DNA of 64,000 bases from JAIBJN01 sp035461525 (GTDB lineage Bacteria; Actinomycetota; Thermoleophilia; Gaiellales; Gaiellaceae): positions 1-64,000 of the forward strand of contig DATHVD010000050.1 of NCBI GenBank assembly GCA_035461525.1. Direction: 5' to 3'. Within the stretch, counting starts at the first letter, position 1; every line of letters begins with the position of its first letter. A model generated the notes under the pieces. The model worked only from the letters and a program-made list of their open reading frames with translations. It searched no databases and was not told where the DNA came from. Made by a program: the position numbers and the translations under genes. Of this stretch, positions 52,173 to 59,910 are shown in pieces.

Positions 52173-53374
52173 TCCCGTTCGCGCTCCACGCAGAGCTGCC
52201 TCCCGCTCTCGTGGCGGGAAGCGCGGCCCTGCGGCCGCCGGCCGTCGTCGCCCCGCAGCCGCGGGAGGCCTCCTTCGGCTGGGTCGCGGGCCGCGCCGCA
52301 TTCGGACCGGTGCGCGTGCGCGTGCTCGTAGACGGCGTCCAGAAGGGCACGAAAGGAGTGCAGGGGGCCTCCCCGTTCTCGTTCTCGCTCGACCTGCCTC
52401 CGCGCGACGTGCGCATCCGAGTCGTCGCCGAGGCCGCCGACGGAGAGCGGGCGGCGGCGACGGTGACGAACGTGCGCGGCCTCCCGCGCGAGGCCCGGCC
52501 GGGGCGGATGGGCCGCTCGCTCGAGGATCGGAAGCTCGCCCGCCGCGTGCGGGCTCTCGCCCGCGACTTCAGGGGCACGGCCGCGGTCTACGTCCAGGAC
52601 CTGAGCACCGGGCGCGGCGCGGCCTGGAACGCGCGGGCGAAGTTCCCGGCCGCCTCGACGCTCAAGCTGGCGATCGCGGTCGAGGCCCTCCGGCGCGAGC
52701 GCGGCAGGCCCTCGTCCGGCTCGCAGCTGGACAGCCTGCTCCGGGCGATGCTCGTCCATTCCGACAACGAGGCGGCGAACCGGCTGCTCGTGCGGATCGG
52801 CGGCTCGACGAGCGGCGGCTCCGCCTCCGTCAACGCGCTCCTCCGCTCGCTCGGGATCCGCGAATCGCACCTGTACGGCGGCTACGGGACGACCACCGTC
52901 GCCGCCGCCGGGCGGCCCATCCCCCTGCGGGTGAACGAGCAGCCGAGCTTCGGCGTCGGGAAGCACACGACCGCCTGGGACCTTGCCCGCCTGCACCGCT
53001 TCGTCCACCTGGCGACGCGCGGGCTCGGCCCGCTCCCCCGGACATCCGGGAGCTTCGGCAGGGCCGACGCGCGCTACCTCGTCTGGATCCTGGCGCGGGT
53101 CTCCGACCCGGGGAAGCTCGACCGCTTCCTCCCCCGCGCGACGACGGTGACGCACAAGGCCGGATGGCTGCGGCAGGCGCGTCACGACGCCGGGATCGTC
53201 TTCTGGCAGGAGGGCTCGTTCGTCGCCGCCGTGTTGACGTGGAACGCCAGCGGCGTCGGGACGGGAGCGGACGTCCTCGCCGGGCGCGTGGCGCGCGCCG
53301 CGCTCGTTCGCTTCCGGGAGCTTCGGGCGGCCGCGGACGGGGGCAGAACCGACGCCTGGGCGGCGAGTGCCTAG
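52169..53374 (+). CDS. class A beta-lactamase-fold serine hydrolase
   Basis: 401 aa. Residues about 45-105 form an Ig-like or beta-sandwich domain. The C-terminal domain has the serine triad STLK (Ser163-Lys166), SDN (198-200) and KAG (Lys330) in place of KTG. This fits class A beta-lactamase-like or transpeptidase-like enzymes acting on peptidoglycan or drugs. No clear signal peptide, which is odd for this fold. GTGA overlap with the membrane protein gene upstream. Confidence 0.85.
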   Translation: MIPFALHAELPPALVAGSAALRPPAVVAPQPREASFGWVAGRAAFGPVRVRVLVDGVQKGTKGVQGASPFSFSLDLPPRDVRIRVVAEAADGERAAATVTNVRGLPREARPGRMGRSLEDRKLARRVRALARDFRGTAAVYVQDLSTGRGAAWNARAKFPAASTLKLAIAVEALRRERGRPSSGSQLDSLLRAMLVHSDNEAANRLLVRIGGSTSGGSASVNALLRSLGIRESHLYGGYGTTTVAAAGRPIPLRVNEQPSFGVGKHTTAWDLARLHRFVHLATRGLGPLPRTSGSFGRADARYLVWILARVSDPGKLDRFLPRATTVTHKAGWLRQARHDAGIVFWQEGSFVAAVLTWNASGVGTGADVLAGRVARAALVRFRELRAAADGGRTDAWAASA

Positions 53375-53383
53375 GATTCCGGG

Positions 53384-54715
53384 ATGACGTCCGCGCTCCT
53401 GGTCGCGTTCGCAATCGGCTTCCTCGTCGTCGCCGTCTCGCTAGTGGCGGTCGTCTTCGCCAGGGTGCGGGAGCGGGCGCTCCTCGCAAGCGCCGTGGCG
53501 CTCGGCGTGCTCGCCCTGGCCGCGGTCGTCGTCGCGGGGCTCGAGATCGCACGGGGATCCGCGGAGGAGGAGCTCCTCCTCGTCAGCGCCGGCGGGCTCC
53601 TCGTGGCGGCGCTCGCGCAGGCCGCGCTCGTCGTCCTCTCCCGCGCGCTCGCCCGCGCCCGCGACGTCGAGGCCGCCGGGGATCGCGCCCGCGCCCGTCT
53701 CGACGCCGCGCTGGCCGCGCACGCGGAGGAGCGCAAGGCCGAGCTCGAGCGCACTCTCGCCAAGGAGCGCGCGAACGCGAGCTACGTGCTCGGAGAGCAG
53801 GAGCGGCGGCTGGGCGAGGAGCGCCGCGATATGGTCGCGCGCCAAGCCGAGCGCGCCCGCGTCGAGCTGGCGGGAACCGTGGCAAGCGCCCAGGAGCGGC
53901 TCGAGAGCCGGCTGCGCGCCTGGGCCGCCGACCTCGAGCGCGGCCAGCGCGCGCTCGAGACGCAGGTCGGGCAACTCGCGCAGCAGCAGCGCGAGGCGCT
54001 CGCCGCCTACGACGCGCGCCTCGAGGCCGACACCGAGCGCCTCGGGGCCGCCAGCGAGGAGCAGAGGGAAGCCCTCGCTCAGCTGCGCTCCGAGTTCGAG
54101 CGGATCGTCACCGGGTTCGTGGAGGAGGGGCAGGGGGAGATCGAGGCGCACGCGGCCGAGCGGCGGCGCGCTCTCCACGAGGTGAGCGAGCGCCTGCGGG
54201 CGCGGGAGCGAAGCCTCCGCGAGCAGATCGAGCGCGAGGAGGCCGACGCCCGCGCCCGGCTCGCCACGGGGCTCGCGGAAGCGGAGCGCCGGCAGCTCTC
54301 CCAGCTCGAGCGGGCGCTCGAGCGGGCGGCGACGCGACTGTCCGAGGACGCCGAGCGCCGCTTCGACGCCCAGATCAAGGAGTCCCGCGAGAAGGCCGCC
54401 GAGCGCCTGTCGCGCCAGCTCGAGCGCTCGGTCGAGCAGTTCGTGCGCCAGGCCGAGAAGGACGTCTCCGACCGGATCGCCGAGCTCGCGCGCACGACCT
54501 CCGACCGGATGGAGCGGCGGACACGCGACGTCACCCGCGCCGCCGAGGCCCAACACGAGGTCGCCTCCGACCGGCTCCGGCACGTGTCGGAGCGCCTCGA
54601 GCAGGCGCTCGCCGCGGCGGACGACCGCATCGCCGCCCTCGAGGCAGAGATCGAGCTGCGGCTCGGCGCGAAGCTCGACGCCCTCGAGCGCACCCTGCGC
54701 GACCGACGCGACTGA
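53384..54715 (+). CDS. membrane-anchored long coiled-coil protein
   Basis: 443 aa: two or three N-terminal membrane helices (residues 4-90), then about 350 residues of heptad-rich charged sequence with no breaks, ending LERTLRDRRD. Composition is Arg, Glu, Ala and Leu rich. It could scaffold the envelope or act as a chemoreceptor-like or polar determinant, but no signalling hairpin was found. TAGGAT lies 6 nt before the ATG. Confidence 0.8.
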   Translation: MTSALLVAFAIGFLVVAVSLVAVVFARVRERALLASAVALGVLALAAVVVAGLEIARGSAEEELLLVSAGGLLVAALAQAALVVLSRALARARDVEAAGDRARARLDAALAAHAEERKAELERTLAKERANASYVLGEQERRLGEERRDMVARQAERARVELAGTVASAQERLESRLRAWAADLERGQRALETQVGQLAQQQREALAAYDARLEADTERLGAASEEQREALAQLRSEFERIVTGFVEEGQGEIEAHAAERRRALHEVSERLRARERSLREQIEREEADARARLATGLAEAERRQLSQLERALERAATRLSEDAERRFDAQIKESREKAAERLSRQLERSVEQFVRQAEKDVSDRIAELARTTSDRMERRTRDVTRAAEAQHEVASDRLRHVSERLEQALAAADDRIAALEAEIELRLGAKLDALERTLRDRRD

Positions 54716-54752
54716 CGATCCCCACAAACCGATGCAGGGAGGAAACGTCTCC

Positions 54753-54980
54753 ATGAGGGAGAACGAACGCGGCGTGGATCAGTTGACTCTTCTGGACAAC
54801 CGGGACCAGGACGAGCGCGGCAAGGTCGAGAGTTGGCGCCTGCACGTCCTCATGGAGGCCGGGTACCCGCTGCCGCTGGCCGAGCGGATCGCGCAGTCGA
54901 GCGCCGACCTCCACACCGCCGTCGACCTCGTCGACCGCCGCGGCTGCTCGCCCGAGATCGCCGCCCAGATCCTGCTGTAG
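54753..54980 (+). CDS. small helical protein of unknown function
   Basis: 75 aa, ATG set by GGGAGGAAA 7 nt upstream. The C-terminal half reads as two or three helices (SWRLHVLMEAGYPLPLAERIA; DLHTAVDLVDRRGCSPEIAAQIL), with the look of a conserved domain. I have the impression of a recurring actinobacterial family but can name none. It has a true leader, unlike the flanking genes. Confidence 0.75.
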   Translation: MRENERGVDQLTLLDNRDQDERGKVESWRLHVLMEAGYPLPLAERIAQSSADLHTAVDLVDRRGCSPEIAAQILL

Positions 54981-55014
54981 AAGCGGGGTTTCCGGCCTCC
55001 GCTACAGTCGGCCC

Positions 55015-56169
55015 GTGAAGGTCGAGCCGATCCTCTACGGCGACCGCAAGGTCTACCCGGTGGCCACCTTCAACCGCGGCGTCGCCTCGTGGCTCGCACG
55101 CCTGCCCACGCTCTGGATCGAGGGCGAGGTGACCGAGCTGCGCCGTCAGGACGCCTGGCAGAGCGTCTTCTTCACGCTCAAGGACCTCGAGGACGGTTCC
55201 TGCCTGCCCGTGACGATGCCGCGCGGGACGTTCGACGCCCTCGCGTCCCTGCCCGCGAACGGCGACCGCGTGCACGTCTTCGGCCGGCCGGAGCTCTACA
55301 CGGCGCGCGGGACGTTCTCGCTGCGGGCCCTCGGCCTCGAGCCGCTCGGGCTCGGCGCCCTCCTCGCCCGCATCGAGGGGCTGAAGCGGAAGCTCGCCGC
55401 GGAAGGGCTCTTCGCCCAGGAGCGCAAGCGCCCCCTGCCGCTCCTGCCGCGAAGGATCGGCCTGCTGACGGGACGCGACGCGGCCGCAAAGCGCGACTTC
55501 GTCACGGCCGTCCAGGCGCGCTTCCCCGCCGCGCAAGTCCTCGTCGCGGAGACCGCCGTCCAGGGGCCGCAGGCGGCCGGAGCGATCGCAGCGACGCTGG
55601 CCGAGCTCTGCGCCGCGCCCGAGGTGGACGTCGTCGTCGTCTCGCGCGGCGGCGGCAGCTTCCAGGACCTCCTCCCGTTCAGCGACGAGCGGGTCGTGCG
55701 CGCGTTCGCCGCGTGCCCCGTCCCCGTCGTCTCCGCCGTCGGGCACGAGCAGGACACGCCGCTCTGCGACCTGGCCGCCGACGCCCGCGCGTCGACCCCG
55801 ACCGCCGCGGCGCGTCTCGTCGTCCCCGACGAGCGCGAGCTCCGCGCCGGCCTCGACCGCCTCCGGGCGGCGCTCGAGCGCGACGTGCGGACCGCTCTCG
55901 AGCGCGCGCGCCGCGCGCTCGAGGCCGACGCCGACCGGCTCACCCGCGGGCCCGCGCTGCTGGTGGAGCGCAAGCGGGCTGGGCTCGAGGCCCTCGCCGG
56001 CCGCCTGCGCACGCTCTCCCCGCGCTCGACGCTCGCCCGCGGTTACGCGATCGTCCGCGCCGGGGACGGCATCGTTCGCGCCGCCCGCGACGTCTCCCCG
56101 GGAACGCGGATCGAGGTCGAGCTCGCCGAGGGCGCCCTCGGCGCCCTCGTCGAGGACACGAGACCGTGA
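55015..56169 (+). CDS. xseA: exodeoxyribonuclease VII large subunit
   Basis: Catalytic subunit of ExoVII, which degrades single-stranded DNA. 384 aa: OB-fold N-terminus (WIEGEVTELRRQDAWQSVFF), then RRIGLLTGRDAAAKRDF, VSRGGGSFQDLLPFSD, SAVGHEQDTPLCDLAADARA and a helical arm ending ARGYAIVRAGDG. Shorter than E. coli XseA, as is usual in Actinobacteria. GTG with TACAGT 6 nt upstream. Overlaps xseB by 4 nt. Confidence 0.96.
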   Translation: MKVEPILYGDRKVYPVATFNRGVASWLARLPTLWIEGEVTELRRQDAWQSVFFTLKDLEDGSCLPVTMPRGTFDALASLPANGDRVHVFGRPELYTARGTFSLRALGLEPLGLGALLARIEGLKRKLAAEGLFAQERKRPLPLLPRRIGLLTGRDAAAKRDFVTAVQARFPAAQVLVAETAVQGPQAAGAIAATLAELCAAPEVDVVVVSRGGGSFQDLLPFSDERVVRAFAACPVPVVSAVGHEQDTPLCDLAADARASTPTAAARLVVPDERELRAGLDRLRAALERDVRTALERARRALEADADRLTRGPALLVERKRAGLEALAGRLRTLSPRSTLARGYAIVRAGDGIVRAARDVSPGTRIEVELAEGALGALVEDTRP

Positions 56170-56378
56170 GCGAGGAGCCGACGTTCGAGCAGGCCCGCGC
56201 CGAGCTCGAGCGCATCGTCGCCGAGCTCGAGAGCGGCCGGGCCGACCTGGAGGAGGCGGTGCGCCTCTGGGAGCGCGGCGAGGAGCTCTACCGCCTCTGC
56301 CTCGCCAAGCTCGAGGGCGCCGAGGGCAGGGTCGAGGAGCTGGCCAGGCGCGCGAACGCGGTCAGGCCCGGGCCCTGA
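56166..56378 (+). CDS. xseB: exodeoxyribonuclease VII small subunit
   Basis: 70-aa helical hairpin subunit: TFEQARAELERIVAELES, GRADLEEAVRLWERGEELYR, LEGAEGRVEEL. GTGA overlap with xseA. Its 3' end overlaps the end of the convergent methyltransferase gene by 17 bp. Confidence 0.93.
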   Translation: MSEEPTFEQARAELERIVAELESGRADLEEAVRLWERGEELYRLCLAKLEGAEGRVEELARRANAVRPGP

Positions 56379-57468
56379 CCCGGCCCCGCGCGGGGACGGC
56401 GACCAGCACGTCCTCGAAGTACTCGCCCTTGCGTCGGCCCGTACGCCGGTTGACGTGCCGGGTGAGCCGCTCCTCGAGCCGGAGCCCGGCGGCGGCGAGG
56501 ATGCCGTCGTAGAGGCCCCGGCGGTCGTTGACGACGACGACGATCCTCCCGCCCGGCCGCAGGGTCTTTCGCGCGCGGCGGAGGGTGTCGGACACGCCCT
56601 CGCAGTAGCCGCTCACCCCGCGGCCGATCTCGTCGCCGTCGCGGCGCTCGAGCTCGAGCAGGTCGAACGCGTAGGCATGCTGCTCGTGGTAGTCGATCAG
56701 GCCGGGATACGGGGGCGACGTGACCACGAGGTCGACGGGCCCCGGCGGGTCGAGCCGGCGCGCGTCTCCGTGCGACACCGTCGCCTCGCAGGAGCGGCGA
56801 ACGTCGGCGAACTCGAGCACGCGGGCGGCCGCGTCCCGGACGTACCGGCGGAGGAACTTGTCCGCCTCCCCAACGGGACGGCACACGCGCCGGTGCTTGT
56901 GGCAGGTGTACTCGTTTCGCACGGGCTCCGCGGGGAAGTCGAGGTCGTCGTGGCGGGCGAGCCGGGCCGAGCGAGCGGCACGCGAGAGGACGACGCGCCA
57001 AAGGTCGGGGTACGCCGTGCCGGCGATCCGGTCGCGGAATGCGAGCAGCTCGGCGAGCGCTCGCGGGGCGAACCACTCGGCGAGGTAGGTGGACGGAGCC
57101 GCCCGCTCCGGCACCTCGCCGCTCCGCGCGAGGGCGACGACGTCGGCGAGGAGCGTCTCGCGCTCGTACTCGGCGGTCTTCACGCGCGCGAGCAGGCAGT
57201 TGAAGGCGGAGACGTCGCAGCCGGCGGCGCGGGCGCCGAACGCGTTCGCCTCCACGAGCGTCGTGCCGGAGCCCGCGAACGGATCCCAGACCAGCTGGCC
57301 CGGGCGCGCGTAGCGGCCGAGGAAGACCTCGACGAGCTGCGGGACGTACTTGCCGAGGTAGGGATGGAGCCGGTGGACGTGCTTCGTGCGCTCGCGCTCG
57401 GGCAGCTCGGCCTCGGACCACGAGAGCTCGAGGTCGATCTCTCGGTAGAGAGCCGCCTGCGTCCGCAC
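56362..57468 (-). CDS. DNA methyltransferase (N4/N6 amino type), orphan
   Basis: 368-aa exocyclic-amino DNA methylase. SAM motif WDPFAGSGTT (61-70) precedes the catalytic TSPPY (250-254) by about 180 residues, the alpha-type order with the target-recognition region between. A cluster CHKHRRVC (189-196) in that region could hold zinc. No restriction endonuclease or specificity gene is near, so this looks like a solitary methylase. TSPPY is more usual in N4-cytosine enzymes; the target site is unknown. Confidence 0.85.
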   Translation of the reverse strand: MRTQAALYREIDLELSWSEAELPERERTKHVHRLHPYLGKYVPQLVEVFLGRYARPGQLVWDPFAGSGTTLVEANAFGARAAGCDVSAFNCLLARVKTAEYERETLLADVVALARSGEVPERAAPSTYLAEWFAPRALAELLAFRDRIAGTAYPDLWRVVLSRAARSARLARHDDLDFPAEPVRNEYTCHKHRRVCRPVGEADKFLRRYVRDAAARVLEFADVRRSCEATVSHGDARRLDPPGPVDLVVTSPPYPGLIDYHEQHAYAFDLLELERRDGDEIGRGVSGYCEGVSDTLRRARKTLRPGGRIVVVVNDRRGLYDGILAAAGLRLEERLTRHVNRRTGRRKGEYFEDVLVAVPARGRVRARA

Positions 57469-57527
57469 GAGAGAAAGACTTCGCCGCCGCTCGCCCCGGA
57501 CCTGCCCGGCGACTATGATCGGGCGCC

Positions 57528-57935
57528 ATGAGCGCGCCCCTGGACGTCCTGCGGGCCGTCCCGCTCTTCGCCGAGCTGGACGACCGCGACCTCGAGCAGA
57601 TCGCCCGGCAGCTGCACGAGCGGCGCTTCCCCGAGGGCGCGGAGGTGACGAAGGAGGGGTCGAGCGGCGCGGGCTTCTTCGTCATCGCGGAGGGCAACGC
57701 GGACGTGGCGATCGGCGGCGAGCATCGCGCGACGCTCGGTCCCGGCGACCACTTCGGCGAGATCGCGCTCATCGACGAGGGGCGCCGCTCCGCGTCGATC
57801 ACGGCCGCCACGGATCTCCTCTGCTACGGGCTGACGCCCTGGGAGTTCCGGCCGTTCGTGGAGGAGCACCCGAAGGTCGCATGGGCGCTCCTGGAGAGGC
57901 TGGCGCGGCTCTACCGCGAGTCGCGGGACTCGTAG
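57528..57935 (+). CDS. single-domain cyclic-nucleotide-binding protein (paralogue)
   Basis: 135-aa stand-alone cNMP-binding roll: LFAELDDRDLEQIARQL, FFVIAEGNADVAI and the phosphate cassette GDHFGEIALIDEGRRSASI, with the conserved Glu and Arg. No effector domain, like the protein at 25245. TATGAT 8 nt before the ATG. Its stop lies one nt before a hydrolase that starts at a CTG. Confidence 0.86.
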   Translation: MSAPLDVLRAVPLFAELDDRDLEQIARQLHERRFPEGAEVTKEGSSGAGFFVIAEGNADVAIGGEHRATLGPGDHFGEIALIDEGRRSASITAATDLLCYGLTPWEFRPFVEEHPKVAWALLERLARLYRESRDS

Positions 57936-57936
57936 G

Positions 57937-58752
57937 CTGCCCAGCGTCCGCCTGAACGGCGCCGAGATCGCCTACGACGTCGCCGGCGACGGCCCGGCGG
58001 TCGTGCTCCTCCACGCCGGCGTCGGCGACCGGCGCCTCTGGGAGGGGCAGGCGCCGCTGGCGGAGCGCTTCCGCGTCGTCCGCCCCGACCTGCGCGGATT
58101 CGGGGACTCGCCACTCCCGGGTGGGCCCTTCTCGTTCGTGGACGACGTCCGCGCCCTTCTCGACCGCCTCGAGATCGAGCGCGCCGCGCTCGTCGGCAAC
58201 TCGTTCGGGGGCAAGATCGCCCTCGACGTCGCACTCACCGAGCCGAAGCGGACGAGCGCGCTCGTCCTCGTCGCGGCGGCGCTCGCGGGCCGCGAGGGCT
58301 CCAGCGAGCTCGCCCGCCTCGACGAGACCGAGGACGAGCTGCTCGACGCCGGGAGGATCGACGAGGCGGTCGAGCTCAGCCTCCGGGCCTGGCTCGACGG
58401 GCCACGCCGGGACGCTGTTCCGGTTCCGCCCGGCGTGCGGGAGCGCCTCGCCGGCATGCAGCGGCGGGCGTACGAGGTCGCCGTCGCAGCGTACGAGCGC
58501 GAACCGGCGCCGGGGCCGGTGCGCTGGGCCTCGCCCCCGGCCGCCGGCCGCCTCGGCGAGGTCGCCGTGCCCACGCTGGTCGTCGTCGGGAGGCACGACT
58601 TCGCCGACTTCCGCGAGATCGGCGACGAGCTCGAAGCGGGGATCCCAAGCGCCCGCAAGGTCGTCCTCGACACCGCCCACCTTCCCGGCGTCGAGCGGCC
58701 GGAGGAGCTCAACCGCCTCCTGCTCGACTTCCTCGGCGAGCATGCCGCCTGA
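57937..58752 (+). CDS. alpha/beta hydrolase
   Basis: 271-aa hydrolase: VRLNGAEIAYDVAGDGP, LLHAGVGDRRLW, nucleophile elbow GNSFGGKIAL, Asp in VGRHDFADF and His in DTAHLPGVERPEELN. The conserved first strands lie before any ATG/GTG/TTG; the only plausible start is CTG at 57937, 1 nt after the preceding stop. A GTG at 58003 would cut off the first two strands. Family typical of esterases and haloperoxidase-like enzymes. Confidence 0.85.
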   Translation: MPSVRLNGAEIAYDVAGDGPAVVLLHAGVGDRRLWEGQAPLAERFRVVRPDLRGFGDSPLPGGPFSFVDDVRALLDRLEIERAALVGNSFGGKIALDVALTEPKRTSALVLVAAALAGREGSSELARLDETEDELLDAGRIDEAVELSLRAWLDGPRRDAVPVPPGVRERLAGMQRRAYEVAVAAYEREPAPGPVRWASPPAAGRLGEVAVPTLVVVGRHDFADFREIGDELEAGIPSARKVVLDTAHLPGVERPEELNRLLLDFLGEHAA

Positions 58753-58791
58753 CGGATCCGCTCTATGCTACCCGCGAAGGAAGGAGGAAGC

Positions 58792-58959
58792 ATGGGCTGG
58801 CTCGACAAGTTGCTCGGCCGCGATCGGCCGGCACCACCTGAAGCCCCGAGCGAGCGGATGGGGCCCGAGTTCGACGGCCGCGAGGAGCCGCATCCGGATG
58901 CCACCGCCGCGCGCGACGAGGAGCTCGAGATCGAAGGCCGCGTGCCACCGGGCACCTAG
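58792..58959 (+). CDS. small hypothetical protein
   Basis: 55 aa: GWLDKLLGRDRP start (amphipathic, possibly membrane-associating), then an acidic Pro-rich tail. Excellent ribosome site (AAGGAGG) and a TATGCT box at 58764 giving a short leader. Its last bases share CTAG with the stop of the convergent glycerate kinase gene. Confidence 0.6.
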   Translation: MGWLDKLLGRDRPAPPEAPSERMGPEFDGREEPHPDATAARDEELEIEGRVPPGT

Positions 58960-59909
58960 GCGCGCAACGAGCGGCCGAGCGCCTCGCCCAAGCCTTCGAG
59001 GTCCTCGACCGCCCGCCCGGCGTCGCCCGAGAGGGCGTACGACTCGGCGCCGGGAAGGCTCTCTACGATCAGGCCGCCGAAGACGGCGCAGCGGACGCCT
59101 TCCTCGGCGCACGCGCGGACGACCGCGGCGGTCGCCTTGCCCTCCGCCGAGGTGCGGTCGACGATCCCTTCCCCGGTGACGACGAGAGCGGCGTCGCGGA
59201 TCCGCTCGCGGAAGCCGACCTCGCGGAGCACGAGCTCCGCTCCCGGGACGAGCGTCGCCCCGAGGGCTGCGAGCGCCGCGCCCAGGCCGCCTGCGGCCCC
59301 GGCGCCCGGGAGCTCGGCCACGGCGGCGATCTCCGGCATGCCGGCCAGGCGGCGCTCCAGCTCCTCCACCTGCGCCGGCGAGGCGCCCTTCTGCGGACCG
59401 TACGCCCGCGCCGCGCCCCGCGGGCCGAGCAGGGGCGCCGCGACGTCGAACGCGGCGCTCGTCGGGAGCGGAAGCTCCGGCAGCACCTCCCGCAGGCCGG
59501 CGCCCCCGTCCACCGTCGCGCTCCCGCCGAGTGCGACGACCAGCTCCCGCGCTCCGGCCGCGGCTGCCGCGAGGACGAGCTCCCCGAGGCCGCGGCTCGT
59601 CGCCCGCACGGGGTCGCGCTCCGAGTCGGCGAGGCGCGCGAGACCGATCGCCTCCGCGGCCTCGACGACCGCCCGCCCGTCCGGGAGGAGCAGGAAGCGC
59701 GCCTGCACCCGCCGTCCGAGCGGATCGGAGACCTGGGCCTCGCGCCACTCCCCTCCGAGCGCAGCGTGCAGCGCCTCCGCCGTCCCGTCCCCGCCGTCGG
59801 CGACCGGGAGGGGCTCCGCCTCGACGCCCGCACGCCTGAGCCCGCGGACGAGCGCGCCGGCCGCCTCGGCGGCCGTGAGGACGCCCTTGAGGGCGTTCGG
59901 AGCTGCGAC
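58956..59909 (-). CDS. glycerate kinase
   Basis: About 317 aa; phosphorylates D-glycerate. GlxK-family motifs: APNALKG at the N-terminus, ADGGDGTAEAL, GGSATVDGGAG, GPQKGA, and VVTGEGIVDRTSAEGKA. The N-terminal motif begins immediately after the preceding gene's stop at a GTC (59909); no ATG/GTG/TTG lies upstream in frame. The next usual start, at 59708, would remove 67 residues including the APNALKG and ADGGDGT motifs. Unusual start or base error. Confidence 0.85.
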   Translation of the reverse strand, partial: VAAPNALKGVLTAAEAAGALVRGLRRAGVEAEPLPVADGGDGTAEALHAALGGEWREAQVSDPLGRRVQARFLLLPDGRAVVEAAEAIGLARLADSERDPVRATSRGLGELVLAAAAAGARELVVALGGSATVDGGAGLREVLPELPLPTSAAFDVAAPLLGPRGAARAYGPQKGASPAQVEELERRLAGMPEIAAVAELPGAGAAGGLGAALAALGATLVPGAELVLREVGFRERIRDAALVVTGEGIVDRTSAEGKATAAVVRACAEEGVRCAVFGGLIVESLPGAESYALSGDAGRAVEDLEGLGEALGRSLRA

Positions 59910-59910
59910 G

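Noticed and set aside
58956..58959. Shared CTAG stop of two convergent genes
   Set aside because: Real overlap of stop codons, but common in compact GC-rich genomes and probably not functional.
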